Of a stretch of 64,000 bases of DNA, positions 52,143 through 60,029 are shown piece by piece. Made by a program: the position numbers and the translations under genes. How positions within the stretch are numbered: position 1 is the stretch's first letter; each line of letters begins with the position of its first letter. The stretch is taken from positions 70,309,023 to 70,373,022 of the forward strand of contig OY726560.1 in assembly GCA_963383645.1 (NCBI GenBank), given 5' to 3'. The notes under the pieces were generated by a model. It had not been told where the DNA came from, searched no databases, and was given only the letters and a program-made list of their open reading frames with translations. This DNA comes from Muscardinus avellanarius. Lineage: Eukaryota; Chordata; Mammalia; Rodentia; Gliridae.

Positions 52143-55100
52143 AAACACTCAAAAGCTCGGTGTGGTGGCACACATTTGTAATTCCAGTACTTGGGAGGTT
52201 GAGACAGGTGGATCACAGGTTTGTGACCAGCCTCAGCTACTTAGTGAGGCACTTACTGAGACCTTGTTTTAAAGTAAAGAATAAAAAATAGGGCTTGAGA
52301 TATAGCTCAGAGTAGAATGCCTCTGGGTTCCATCTACAGTACTGCAAAAAATAAAATAAAAATATACTCAAAATTTTAATCTTCCATTCCACAGTTAGAT
52401 ATTGGTTAGCAGTTAAGCTATAAAAGAAAGGTTTACAAGGAAAGCAAGGGTTAAGTTTTCTCTGTACAGAAGATCAAATAGTGATTTTCTTCTCCCCACC
52501 TATTTAGCTCTAGAGAGGATACTGATGTACCTTTTAGACCTAAAAGGTAAGAACCAGGCTCTACAGTTGAGAAAGGAAAAACAAAAACAAACACTAAAAC
52601 CCCAAACCAACAGCCAAACAAAAAGCCCCTACAGAGCTGGGCATGATGGCTCATGTTTGTAATCCCAGTATTTGGGAGGCTGAGACTGGAGGATTACGGT
52701 TCATGGTTCATGGACATTCTTAGCTGCTTAGTGAGGTCCTCCACAACTTAGTGAGACTGTTTCCAAATAAAGAATAAAAAATAGGGCAGGGGGTGTGGCT
52801 CTGAGGTTGAATGCCCCAGGGTTCCATCAGAAAGCCCCTACAAAATGTAAAATTGAAGTACAAAAGGAAAATAAAGATACAGAGACAATCATCTCACTAA
52901 ATGAATAGTTTTCAACTATTACATGGAATTTCAGAGTTAGGTGTGTATGTCATGAGGTCACTAAAGGTCAAGAGAAAGACAAAGAGGCTGGGAATTTAGC
53001 AAACCTCTTCTGATGTCAACCCAAAAGGCCTGCTTTTACTTGATTTTTTTTTCTATATTTTGCGGTACTGGGGATGAAACCCAGGGGCATGTATGTACTT
53101 CCAAGCTATACCCCCAGCCCTATTTTTTAGTCTTTTTTTTTTTTTTTTTTTTTTTTTGGTGTGTGTGGTACTGGAGATGGAACCCATGGGCTTTCTACTC
53201 CAAGGGTACACTCCCAGACCTTTTTTTTTTTTTTTTTTTTAGTATACTTTATTTGGAAACAGGGTCTCACTAAGTTGCTGAGAGCCTCACCAAGTAGCTA
53301 AGGCTGGTTTTGAACCTGCACAATCCTCCTGTCTCAACCTCCCAAGTGCTGGGATTACAAACGTGGGCCACTATGCTTGGTTTAGTCTTATTTTTTTTTT
53401 TTTTTGAAACAGGGTCTCACTGAGTTGTGAAAGGCCTCGCTAAGTAACTGAGGCTGTCTGCAAACTGGAATCCTCTGGTCTCAGCCTCTTGAATGCTGGG
53501 ATTACAAGGGTGCACAACCATGCTCAGCTACTTGATTAATTTTAAACATGTATTTGGGTTCTTTTGAAGGGTTTTATTTAGAGAAAAGGATTTCTACAAT
53601 AGTTGGATAGCCATTTATATTTCTATATTGCAATGTATGGTTTATATGTATATAATTATATATAGTATATAATTAATGAAGTAATTTAAAGTACAGGCTT
53701 TGAGGCTGATTGCCAGAGTTTGACTCTTGGCTGTGTAACTTACTAGTTGTGTGATTTTAGACAAGTCACTTAACCTCTCTATCTGTGACTCAGTTTTCAC
53801 ATTATAAAATGGAGATAATAACAGAACCTACTTCATAGGGTTGCTATAACTAAATAAGTTTATATATATGTATATTAGAATGCCTGGCACATAGTAATTG
53901 CTATGTAAAAAATATTTATTGTCATCTGGGTTTACATGTCTATCCCATTGAGAAAAGAGGGTGTGTGTGTATGTGTGTGTTTATGTTACTAGGAATTAAA
54001 CCCAGATTGTTCTACCTCTGAGCTATATTCCTAGCCCTTTTTATTTTCATTTTTGAAACAAGGTCTCTCTGAGTTGATGAGAAGTTCACTAATTCTTGAG
54101 GCTCCCCTTGAACCTGTGATCCTCCTGTCTCAGCCTCCCAAGTACTGGGATTACTGGTGTGCTCCACCACACCCGAATTCTTTTTTATTTCTATTTTTTG
54201 TGGTACTAGGGATTGAACTCAGGAGGATTCTAACCCAAACTATATCCGCATCCCTATTTTTTATTCTTTATTTTGAAATAGGGTCTCACTAAGTTACAGA
54301 GGGCCTCACTAAGTAGCTAAGGTTGGCTGCAACCCTGCAATCCTCCTGTCTTAGCCTCACAAGTACTCATATTACAAGTGTGTGCCACCACACCCAACCA
54401 TTATTTTTTATTTTGAAATAGTCTCAATAGGTTTCTGAGTGTCTTACTAAGTTGCTGAGACTGATCTTGAACTTGCAATCCTTTTGTTTCAGCCTCCCAC
54501 ATACTGGGATTACAGGCATATGAAAAGAGTTCTTGAGTCATGACTTTCCTAACTACTGTGTTTCCCATATGTACATGGTTGTCTTGTTTTGTGTTTGGTA
54601 CTGGGGATTGAATTCAGGGGCATTCTACCTCTGAGCTACACTCCTAGTCTTTTTTATTTTGAAATAGGGTCTTGCTAAGTTGCTGAGGTTGTCCTCAAAC
54701 CTACAATCCTGTCTCAGCCTCCCAAGAACTAGGATAATAGGTATACATCACCATGCAAGATCTCCAAGATCTCTCTTTCTGAACAGTTTTTTTTTTTTTT
54801 TTAAATTTTCAGTACTGGGGATGGAACCCAGGGGCATTCTACCTCTGAGCTACACTCCCGGGCCTATTTTTTATTCTTAATTTTGAAGCAGGGTCTTACT
54901 CAGTTGCAAAGGGCCTCACTAAATAGCTGAGGCTGTTTGCAAACCATGATTTTCCTGTCTCAGCCTCCCAAATGCTGGGATTACAAGCGTGTGCCACCTC
55001 ATCTGGCTTTCTGAAGTTTTAATGTCTCCAGTTGATGAGTCCCACCCTCATTTTTACACACTGGCTTCTCAATACAGACTCACTTATTCCAGTGACTGAC

Positions 55101-57331
55101 ACTGATCATGATTTTCTCTTTCATGATAGACTGTCTACACAGAGGTACTTACCCACACAATTCTCAACAATTAGTAATATGTGAATGCTCATTCATTTAT
55201 TTAACAAATAACATTTTTACTATGAGAAGTAAAAAACCCAAAGTCTCTACTTTCTTGAAGCTTATATTCTAGCTCAATAATCCTGTTATCAGTATAAGAC
55301 ATGTATATATAGAATAATGGGGGATACTTACATTAAAATGACTGTGACCCTGGCACTTAGTATAACACTCAGGACGTAGCAGGTGTTGATATATTTTTAA
55401 GTGACTGTATGCCTAAATGAATAATTAATATACTAGCTAATTATATTTCTTTTAAACAAAAACACTCAAGAATAAGATGATTTGCAATTTTTAAGATAGA
55501 GAAGTACATTTATAATACATAAGAATAAGCAAGTCAATTCCATATCTTATAGTAATTTGAGTTCAAACAGAATTTACATACCTCTTAGGAAAATTGTAAG
55601 AGACTGAAACCTAAATGGCTGGTTTCTAGAATATCCCTGAAAAGCATGAAGTGCTTTTGTGGTAATTATTTCAACTATCTGTTTATCTTCAAGCAAAGAA
55701 CAAAACAAATTAGTTATTAGAATATATTCAATTCAATTTAATTCACATTAAAATATGATATATTTTGAAAATTATAATTGTAAGATATAAGAGCTTTTCT
55801 TTTTACCACCAAGTACTCTAAATTTTCTGTCTTCTTGAAGTGAAGATGAACATAGATTACACAAAAAGTCATTTCTTACTGTTGCAGATTCTGTAGCACC
55901 AGGCATGTGTACTCTTATATACTGAAATCCTGAAAAAAAAAAGTCATAAGCTAAATTTGCTTTCAGATTTATCTATTTTAAATCACTATTACTCTAATTC
56001 AAGGTATAATTAATTCAATTTGTACTTGGGTTCAGAGTAGATCCATTATTTATTCCATGGTTATTTTTTGCCAGGCACTGTCCTAAGGCACTGGTAAAAT
56101 GGATGCTTAAACAAGCAATATATGTGGCAATGAGAAAGCTATTTTCTTTCTTTCTTTTTTTTTTTTTTTTTTTTTTGCGGTACTGGGAGTGGAATCCAGA
56201 GACATTCTACATCTGAGCTACACCCCTCCCAGCCCCATTTTTTAATGTTTTATTTTGAAACAGGGTCTCACTAAGTTGCAAAGGGCCTCACTAAATAGCT
56301 GAGGCTGTCTGCGAAACATGATCCTCCTGTCTCCTCCTCCTAAATGCTGGGATTACAAGCATGCAGCACCAAGTCCGCCAGATATTTTCAATATGTGAAA
56401 TTCATTTGAAGAATGTTCAGAGAGGAGAGGAGGGCATCCAACTCAATGGCTGGGAGATAGAAAAGATGCTCTAGAGAAGGGCTGAACTAGTTAAACTAAA
56501 GGGTTAAGATAACACAGCAACACAATGAAGAGGGAACAGCAGAAACAGTTAGTATATAATGTATGAGAAAAACAAGTACTTCAGCAGTATAAGAGCACTT
56601 GTTAAATTGTGAAGGGGGAGAATGTATTTCAAGATTATGAAAAGTAAATTTATAAACATTAGGAAATATCAAATTTTTATATTCATTCTACTTTGTGAAT
56701 ATCTAGCAACTTATAAGCATGGCTTGGAACTAAACAAATTGTTTGCTGTTAGATTTTATTTTTTATAGTTACCTTTTGAAAGAGGGCATGCTTCATCTGA
56801 ACAAAGGAATCTTGCACCTTGTGTATACTTGGTTACTGTTGTCAAGGCAATCACAATTCCTTGCATCATATAAAATCTCTGAGATGTATAATCAAATGGA
56901 AACTCACAAAGATCAAGGTGATAACTTGGCAGAAGAGGTAAATGTGTTAATTTCAGCACTATATTAATCTGGTAAGAACATAAAAATGGTATTGATAAAA
57001 TTACAAATCCAATTGAATTTGCTTTATCATACAGTAAGTATATTGCAGAGTAAAGCAAGTAAATGATTTGTTAGTGTTGTTAGCAAAATTTTAAGCCTTA
57101 GAGCAAAATTTCAAAATTAAAGAAGTAATCTGGGTGTGGTGATGCATGCTTGTAATCCCAGTTTTGGGAGGCTGAGACAGGAGAACCAAAGTTTGAGGAC
57201 AGCCTCAGCAATTTAGCAAAACTCTCAGCAACCTAGTAAGACCTTGTTTCAAGGCAAAAAATATAAAAGGTTGAGCGTGTAGCTTGGAGACAGAATGCCC
57301 CTTAGTTAAATTCCAAGTCCCTCCCTCTCTT

Positions 57332-57421
<90 letters not shown>

Positions 57422-59297
57422 ACAAAGTTAATGATGCTGGGCATGGTGGCACATGCTTGTAATCCCAGTACTTGGCAGATTGAGACAGGAGGACTGCAGG
57501 TTCAAAGCTAGCCTCAGCAGTTTAGTGAGACTCTCAGCAACTTATTGAGACCCTGTTTCAAAATAAAAAAAAATACAAAAATAGGTCTGGGCATGTAGTG
57601 TAGGACCCCAGTACCCCAACCGCCTCGGCATTCGGAACTTTCCGCCCCAGTGCCCCTGTTTGCAGGTACTGGGACTTGCCGTTACTAGGACTTTACTTCC
57701 CTGTGTTCCAGGAACTAGCTCCCCATCAACCGTTGTTAGAAGACAAAAGTAACAATTCAGGGACTTTCCACTCACCAGAATAACAGGACCTTGGTTACCA
57801 CAAACTGTCATTAGAGCTAAAAAATGTTATCTCTGGCCAAACCACCCAATCCTGAGACAGGTTAGAAATAAGAACCAATGATAATAAAACACCTAATGTT
57901 AACCACGCCTCTGTAATTAAAGTGTATAAAAGCTGCCAACATCTGTTGCTAAGGGTCGATTCCTCAACTTGAGAGGCGACCCCAGCGCTGGACATAATAA
58001 AACCTCTTGCAAATTGCATCGACTTCTGCCTGTGAGTGATTACTGGGAGGGTGCGTGCTTCCTGGGGGCCGTCAGGTCCAACAGTAGCCTTGAGGTAGAA
58101 GGCCCTTGGGTTCTATCCTCAGTACCACAAAAAAAAGTTAATGAAATAAAAAACATAATCTAACATTTTGATTAAGACTATATTATGAACTTATTTTTCT
58201 TTAAAAATATACATTTCTTGGCACATTTAAAAATAATTTAAGGCCGGGCGTGGTGGCGCACGCTTGTAATCCCCGCGCTTGGGAGGCGGAGACAGGAGGA
58301 TGGCGCAGGTTCGAAGCCAGCTGTGGGCTGGCTTAGGAGACCCTGTTTCCAAAATGAAAATGTAAAAATAGGTCTGGGAGTGTAGCCCCGAGGCAGAAGG
58401 GCTTCCAGGAACCCCAGTACCACACACACAAAAAAATAATAATAATTTTAAAATGTCCACCCAGAAACAAAGAACACTACTGTGATATCAAAATATTTTT
58501 TTCCCACTGGTTCCTTTTAGTGCGGAAAGGAGGAAATAGTTAATTCTAGGAAATGGTTGATTCATCCTCCCAATCCAGCAAAATGTCTGCAAATTTTTTA
58601 TTCTTTATTTTGAAACAGGCTCCTATTTTTTTTAAATCCTTTATTTTGAAACAGGGTCTCACTGAGTTGCAAAGAGCCTAAGTAGCTGAGGCTGTCTGCG
58701 AACTACTATCCTCCAGTCTTAGCCTCCCGAATGCTAGGTCCATTGAACTTTGAACAATGTAGTATACTTTTTCACAAACAAAAAACTATGAATAGGAAAT
58801 ATTAATGTATAAGTCATTGAATTTTATTTGTTAAAGTTAATTGAAACTTACTTGAGTTTCAGTTTGTAGTTGTCCAATTAATGAGAGAGTCTTAACAGCA
58901 ATAAAACAGACCTGTGATGTCAAACAAACAAGTTACCAAAAATTTCATGAAGCATAAAAATCTTTCTTTCTTTCACTTACTGATTGAAAAACTTGAGCAG
59001 CTTTTAAAGGATGGTGTAATATGTGATTTCCAAGTTCAGCATCTAATTCGACAATGTCAGAAGGATTTATTAAAATATTGAATCTATAGACAGCATAGCT
59101 TTGTTTTGAATCTGTGAAAATACACAATTTTGAAAGTTAGGATAATTATATGTTGAAGTTTATTTAAATATTTCAAATATAAGGTCAACTTTACTGAACA
59201 TACCATTGTAATACTTGCAATCGTTTATAAATTTTTGGAGACCTCCACTTCTATCAAGATAGATAAGGGCTGCCTCTTTCATTTTTAGATTCGCCAT
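4886..59297 (-). CDS. MCMDC2: MCMDC2, MCM domain-containing protein 2 (14 coding exons)
   Basis: Divergent MCM/AAA+ family protein needed in meiosis. In mouse it acts after DSB formation, promoting DMC1-dependent strand invasion, synapsis and crossovers. The minus-strand exons join in phase to 2046 bp (681 codons plus TAA) with GT-AG at all 13 introns. A C4 zinc site is visible (C151, C156, C184, C187). The P-loop position (about 348-358, [13 protein letters not shown]) lacks GKS/T. The Walker B position reads GGVCFIGN (405-412) instead of GGxCxIDE, and the arginine-finger SRFD is replaced by EAFG (493-496). These losses are family traits and not damage, because the frame is fully open. The start ATG has a strong Kozak context (gaaaATGG). 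Introns range from 69 bp to 12.7 kb and carry almost all the repeats in the window. Confidence 0.98.
5053..8057 (-). repeat. MCMDC2 intron 13: SINEs and an L2-like fragment
   Basis: SINEs: minus type B 5188-5360; minus type A 5426-5616, 5745-5961, 7000-7223, 7406-7603 and 7745-7953; plus type A 6014-6230; minus ID-like remnant 7662-7730. About 6240-6660 resembles an old plus-strand L2 coding fragment (ctgtaacaccacacttcatt region). The rest is unique AT-rich intron. Confidence 0.8.
8058..8167 (-). CDS. MCMDC2: MCMDC2 coding exon 13 (residues 590-626)
   Basis: 110 bp encoding [20 protein letters not shown] and TSLTLKY, the winged-helix-like lid region. Acceptor tcttttttag, donor gtaatg. Opposite-strand SINEs lie ~95-105 bp on either side. 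Skipping this exon would shift the frame. Confidence 0.98.
10370..10805 (+). mobile_element. LINE-1 3' fragment with G-rich 3' UTR
   Basis: Contains a worn ORF2 stretch ([11 protein letters not shown]) and then a 3' UTR with a G-rich purine tract (10680-10722). It ends at an AATAAA and an A-rich tail at about 10795-10805. A nearly identical 3' UTR occurs at 60255-60440, so both come from one L1 lineage. Confidence 0.8.
11023..11880 (-). mobile_element. LINE-1 3' end with 5' inversion
   Basis: 11041-11275 matches 45160-45370 in the same orientation (L1 3' UTR, element reading minus, T-rich tail at the low end). 11276-11880 is the preceding part of the element in the opposite orientation: ORF2 C-terminal codons including [22 protein letters not shown] and [16 protein letters not shown]. 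Read on the minus strand the order is inverted-5' then 3', the classical twin-priming product. It is non-functional. Confidence 0.8.
13429..13571 (-). CDS. MCMDC2: MCMDC2 coding exon 12 (residues 543-589)
   Basis: 143 bp, [17 protein letters not shown] through ALKY plus two bases. Acceptor tttaacatag. The donor gtaggt is the only phase-consistent choice, since a gt four bases later would include an in-frame TAG. Confidence 0.97.
13572..18245 (-). repeat. MCMDC2 intron 11: dense SINE array
   Basis: Plus: 13703-13890, 14187-14397 (type B/A hybrid), 14435-14640, 15291-15341 (internally deleted), 15342-15525, ID monomer 15548-15604. Minus: 14834-14886, 14933-15094 (type B), 15096-15242, 15622-15680, 15785-15893, 16366-16425, 16438-16610, 16792-16970, 17152-17352, 17476-17665, 17725-17830, 17868-18030. 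Unique AT-rich sequence remains at 13940-14180, 15900-16360 and 16980-17140. Confidence 0.8.
13892..13937. repeat. (CA)n microsatellite at a SINE 3' end
   Basis: About 23 uninterrupted CA units directly after the ID half of a plus SINE. Similar tail-derived dinucleotide tracts are at 11922-11971 (TG), 19594-19634 (CA), 22041-22075 (TG), 24453-24496 (TG), 34096-34139 (TG), 39210-39239 (CA) and 46153-46197 (TG). Confidence 0.95.
18246..18425 (-). CDS. MCMDC2: MCMDC2 coding exon 11 (residues 483-542)
   Basis: 180 bp, exactly 60 codons, [20 protein letters not shown] through TTEDFEK. EAFG at 493-496 replaces the MCM arginine-finger SRFD. Acceptor tttgatgtag, donor gtaaag. Confidence 0.98.
18426..19784 (-). 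repeat. MCMDC2 intron 10: ID and fused SINEs
   Basis: Plus ID monomer 18706-18790, of the ordinary form with gtagctcag and ggttctgggctccatccc. Minus SINE 18826-19008. Plus SINEs 19060-19215, 19290-19407 and 19409-19593, the last running into a (CA)n tail. Plus ID half 19645-19700 with a GGAA-rich tail. Confidence 0.8.
19785..19951 (-). CDS. MCMDC2: MCMDC2 coding exon 10 (residues 427-482)
   Basis: 167 bp, [17 protein letters not shown] through ALIGQM. Acceptor cttctgacttag, donor gtaagg. It aligns with the MCM pre-sensor/helix-2 region. Confidence 0.98.
21520..23215 (+). mobile_element. Old LINE-1 3' region split by SINEs
   Basis: Segments 21520-21640, 21870-22110 and 22682-22886, plus the tail 23160-23215, read in order as an ancient L1 C-terminal ORF2 and 3' UTR (ggtgggaatatagactgg, then gaatgcacttactgccactg). 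Four SINEs have been inserted. About 23395-23560 is another plus-strand L1-like piece. 21050-21170 looks like a minus-strand L1 piece. Confidence 0.65.
22577..22680. repeat. GA/GAAA-rich purine tract
   Basis: Imperfect (GAAA)n/(GA)n following a plus SINE. Comparable tracts are at 38674-38735 (GA), 38971-39089 (GA with GGGA), 39432-39482 and 39693-39775. All are downstream of SINE A-tails. Confidence 0.95.
26064..26255. repeat. Compound TA/TG/CA microsatellite
   Basis: Alternating purine-pyrimidine repeats (tatatacgtatatgtg type), then (CA)n, then (TG)n, nearly 190 bp long. It lies between a plus and a minus SINE. The predicted peptides over it are low-complexity and not genes. Confidence 0.93.
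26700..27880 (-). mobile_element. LINE-1 3' end, interrupted by two SINEs
   Basis: Reads on the minus strand as ORF2 C-terminal region and 3' UTR, with the 3' end near 26700. Plus-strand SINEs 27233-27440 and 27607-27815 are nested in it. Two pieces of this locus (26726-26957 and about 27764-27885) were copied to 30342-30694. Confidence 0.8.
28583..28691. repeat. (GT)n-(AGT/AGC)n compound microsatellite
   Basis: About 20 GT units followed by about 22 AGT/AGC triplets, ending at the start of a minus SINE (28690). A (TG)n(TA)n tract at 28210-28269 lies inside another SINE. Confidence 0.95.
29104..29309 (-). CDS. MCMDC2: MCMDC2 coding exon 9 (residues 358-426)
   Basis: 206 bp, [13 protein letters not shown] through LEQLQS. 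It contains GGVCFIGN at 405-412, aligned with MCM Walker B GGxCxIDE but lacking both acidic residues. Acceptor ttttccctag, donor gtgaat. Confidence 0.98.
30326..30770 (+). repeat. SINE split by a two-piece templated insertion
   Basis: A plus-strand SINE starts at 30326 (ggccgggcgtggtggc) and its 3' half resumes at about 30705. Between them, 30342-30574 is the inverted copy of 26726-26957. 30575-30694 is the direct copy of about 27768-27885 and includes the end of the SINE nested in that L1. The joint carries the shared bases actt. Identity to both donors is about 96-98 percent by eye. Confidence 0.85.
31612..34745 (-). mobile_element. LINE-1 ORF2 fragment shredded by many SINEs
   Basis: Segments 31612-31675, 32376-32530, 33630-33855 and 34545-34745 are collinear pieces of one minus-strand L1 (ORF2 middle to C-terminal region). 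They are separated by at least a dozen SINEs and by simple repeats. A separate plus-strand L1-like piece lies at about 31085-31280. Confidence 0.7.
32529..32766. repeat. Long TA/TG-rich compound microsatellite
   Basis: About 238 bp of (TA)n, interrupted gtgtatatag motifs and (TG)n, ending at a minus SINE. (TA)n also occurs at 25274-25305, and (CA)n(TA)n at 30792-30850. Confidence 0.95.
35246..36785 (+). mobile_element. 5'-truncated LINE-1 (ORF2 C-terminus and 3' UTR)
   Basis: Starts within ORF2 ([20 protein letters not shown]) with multiple stops and a SINE at 35673-35880. It continues through the ORF2 C-terminus (about 35990-36420) and a purine-rich 3' UTR, ending caataaaagttttttaaaa at about 36765-36785. 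Confidence 0.85.
37851..40490 (+). mobile_element. Ancient LINE-1 3' fragment, SINE-interrupted
   Basis: Pieces 37851-38187, 38389-38465, 39838-39965 and 40171-40490 read collinearly as an old L1 ORF2 tail and 3' UTR. The intervening DNA is SINEs with large GA-rich tails. About 40491-41080, around the SINE 40650-40855, may be another old L1 piece. Confidence 0.6.
41973..42210 (-). CDS. MCMDC2: MCMDC2 coding exon 8 (residues 279-357)
   Basis: 238 bp covering the start of the AAA+-like region, including the place of Walker A ([12 protein letters not shown]), where no GKS/T motif is present. Acceptor ttacttattttcag, donor gtaaaa. A plus-strand SINE begins only ~29 bp upstream of the acceptor. 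Confidence 0.98.
42949..43020 (+). repeat. (CTT)24 microsatellite, (GAA)24 on the MCMDC2 sense strand
   Basis: An uninterrupted 72-nt CTT tract abuts the T-rich end of a minus-strand type B SINE (gtggtactgg from 43021). It therefore arose in that SINE's A-rich tail. On the transcribed sense of MCMDC2 it is GAA. Confidence 0.97.
43378..43517. repeat. 48-bp tandem repeat, about 2.9 copies
   Basis: Units start at 43378, 43426 and 43474, each beginning ctttgaaagcattgtgctg and ending near aaatttctaga. Copies differ by a few substitutions and small indels. No open frame or known motif is apparent. Confidence 0.95.
44131..44256 (-). CDS. MCMDC2: MCMDC2 coding exon 7 (residues 237-278)
   Basis: 126 bp encoding [20 protein letters not shown] and onward to FCDPK. 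Acceptor atcattttag, donor gtaaga. This is the end of the OB-fold-like N-terminal half. A minus-strand SINE ends about 30 bp past the donor (44100). Confidence 0.98.
45125..51585 (-). mobile_element. Nearly full-length but dead LINE-1
   Basis: Minus-strand order: 5' UTR (about 51585-50040, split by a SINE at 51019-51222), ORF1 (about 50030-49000, C-terminal domain open at 49010-49321), and ORF2 from about 48900. ORF2 shows the endonuclease start ([15 protein letters not shown], split by a SINE at 48690-48885) and later [10 protein letters not shown]. An open reverse transcriptase block at 46555-47484 has [10 protein letters not shown] in place of YADD. About 0.8-0.9 kb of ORF2 between 46376 and 46148 is missing, and a minus SINE (46200-46372) with a (TG)n sits there. 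The C-terminus and 3' UTR run from 46148 to about 45125. Frameshifts and stops make it inactive. Confidence 0.9.
50809..50950 (-). repeat. Two ~70-bp tandem units in the L1 5' UTR
   Basis: Units beginning cccgcggcttctctgggcac (50809) and cctgcggcttttctgggcgc (50878) share gggtctctggagggctcactgtgctg-like tails. They are CpG-rich and resemble promoter monomers of rodent L1 5' UTRs in arrangement. Confidence 0.6.
53685..53930 (+). mobile_element. MIR, essentially complete
   Basis: Matches the mammalian-wide MIR consensus along its length, including cttactagttgtgtgatttt, caagtcacttaacctctct, aaaatggagataataac, catagggttg and cctggcacatagtaattgct. It is an ancient tRNA-derived SINE lying in MCMDC2 intron 6. 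Confidence 0.93.
55582..55686 (-). CDS. MCMDC2: MCMDC2 coding exon 6 (residues 202-236)
   Basis: 105 bp encoding [20 protein letters not shown] and onward to IFLR. It is separated from exon 5 by a 120-bp intron and from exon 7 by 11.3 kb. Confidence 0.98.
55807..55929 (-). CDS. MCMDC2: MCMDC2 coding exon 5 (residues 161-201)
   Basis: 123 bp. It encodes [16 protein letters not shown] and the second zinc pair (FLCNLC, Cys184 and Cys187). Donor gtaaaa is non-consensus at +4 to +6 but is the only choice that keeps the frame into Asp202. Confidence 0.97.
55930..56772 (-). repeat. MCMDC2 intron 4: L2-like fragment and SINE
   Basis: About 56040-56130 resembles the L2 3' region (gccaggcactgtcctaaggcactgg). 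A minus-strand type A SINE occupies 56175-56385. The rest is unique AT-rich intron. Confidence 0.6.
56773..56968 (-). CDS. MCMDC2: MCMDC2 coding exon 4 (residues 96-160)
   Basis: 196 bp, starting [16 protein letters not shown]. It carries the first half of the zinc site (FLCSDEAC, Cys151 and Cys156). Acceptor cttaccag, donor gtaact; ends in phase 1. Confidence 0.98.
57337..57424. repeat. (CT)n(CA)n compound microsatellite
   Basis: About 30 CT units and then 14 CA units after a plus SINE in intron 3. It is GA/TG on the MCMDC2 sense strand. Confidence 0.97.
57599..58083 (+). mobile_element. Solo LTR of a class I (gamma-type) endogenous retrovirus
   Basis: 485 bp, starting TGTAGGACC and ending GGTCCAACA, an imperfect terminal inverted repeat with TG...CA. 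The 4-bp duplication gtag flanks it (57595-57598 and 58084-58087), as gammaretrovirus-like elements make. TATA box tataaa at 57925-57930 and poly(A) signal AATAAA at 57996-58001, followed by cctcttgcaaattgcatcg-type R/U5 sequence. It splits a plus-strand SINE whose two halves join cleanly when the LTR and one gtag are removed. No internal viral genes remain. It is antisense to MCMDC2. Confidence 0.93.
58852..58911 (-). CDS. MCMDC2: MCMDC2 coding exon 3 (residues 76-95)
   Basis: 60 bp, exactly 20 codons ([20 protein letters not shown]). Acceptor catcacag, donor gtaagt. The upstream intron is 69 bp, close to the practical minimum for a mammalian intron. Confidence 0.97.
58981..59111 (-). CDS. 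MCMDC2: MCMDC2 coding exon 2 (residues 32-75)
   Basis: 131 bp, encoding [20 protein letters not shown] and onward to VFQS. Acceptor ttttcacag, donor gtaagt. The preceding intron is only 92 bp. Confidence 0.98.
59204..59297 (-). CDS. MCMDC2: MCMDC2 coding exon 1 (residues 1-31)
   Basis: Begins [19 protein letters not shown] and ends one base into Asp32; donor gtatgt. The minus-strand sequence just 5' (ttattaactag/gagaaaATG) is a plausible splice acceptor 6 bases before the ATG. The 5' UTR is therefore probably split and its first exon lies upstream. Confidence 0.97.
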
Positions 59298-59302
59298 TTT
59301 CT

Positions 59303-59305
59303 CCT
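59303..59305 (-). promoter_or_regulatory. MCMDC2: Putative 5' UTR splice acceptor of MCMDC2
   Basis: On the minus strand ttattaactag/g precedes the ATG by six nucleotides. No CpG island or TATA promoter is seen near it, so transcription presumably starts further upstream (higher coordinates), possibly outside the window. Confidence 0.5.
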
Positions 59306-60029
59306 AGTTAATAATTTTTTCTACTACCAACTAATTAAGGCATTAGTTGCCGATAAAGACTGCAGGTGATAAACTCATGTAAAAGAGAGGAAAACCTAGG
59401 AATAAAAAATAAAGAAAATTGACTTTTGAAGACCTCTGATGTTATAAAACTATTAAACCTATAATTGAGAGTAAAATAAAACTAGGTAACATTTCCAATT
59501 GTAAAAGAATTCCTACACAAAGGGAAATAAAACTTTTTCTTTTACCAAATAACATTTCCCCCTCTTTTTGAAGGTGATGGTGGTGGTCCTGGGATTGAAT
59601 CAAGGGCTTCACATATGTTAAACATGTGCTTTATCACTCAGCTACACTAATCAGCCTCAAATACTTTTTTTTTTTTTTTTGCATATGTGTGGTGCTGGGG
59701 TGGAAACCAACGACATTTTACCTTTGAGCCTCACCTCCAGCCCTATTTAATTTTTTTTTGTTTTGAAACCCCTTCACCAAGTCACCATGTGCTGACCTCG
59801 CCCTGTGATCCTTCTGTCTCAGCCTCCTAAGTACTGGGATAACAAGTGTGCTTAAATAACATTCTAATCAACACTTGGGAGATGCTTCACAATATCACCA
59901 ACTGAAGACCAGGAGCCTCAAATGTCCTTAGAGTAGGTACTCCAATAAAATGTTTATTGAAATAGTGAATAATGAGATTCCTATGTAGGTACTGCTTAAA
60001 AATGATAATAAAAATTGTTTCATAAATCC

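Larger units (their letters stand above)
44257..55581 (-). repeat. MCMDC2 intron 6 (11.3 kb): near-full L1, SINEs, MIR
   Basis: Minus SINEs 44445-44655 and 44928-45112 precede the L1 (45125-51585). After the L1 come plus SINEs 51596-51775 (type B), 51828-52022, 52045-52105, 52154-52345 and 52637-52830. Minus SINEs then follow at 53062-53115, 53165-53390, 53395-53530, 53985-54175, 54199-54400, 54405-54520, 54597-54765 and 54815-55010. A MIR lies at 53685-53930. About 55190-55275 looks like L2. The other stretches are unique. Confidence 0.8.
56969..58851 (-). repeat. MCMDC2 intron 3: SINEs and solo LTR
   Basis: Plus SINE 57128-57325 runs into a (CT)n(CA)n tail (57337-57424). Plus SINE 57435-58130 is split by the LTR at 57599-58083. 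Plus type B SINE 58241-58425. Minus SINE pieces 58580-58740. Confidence 0.85.
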
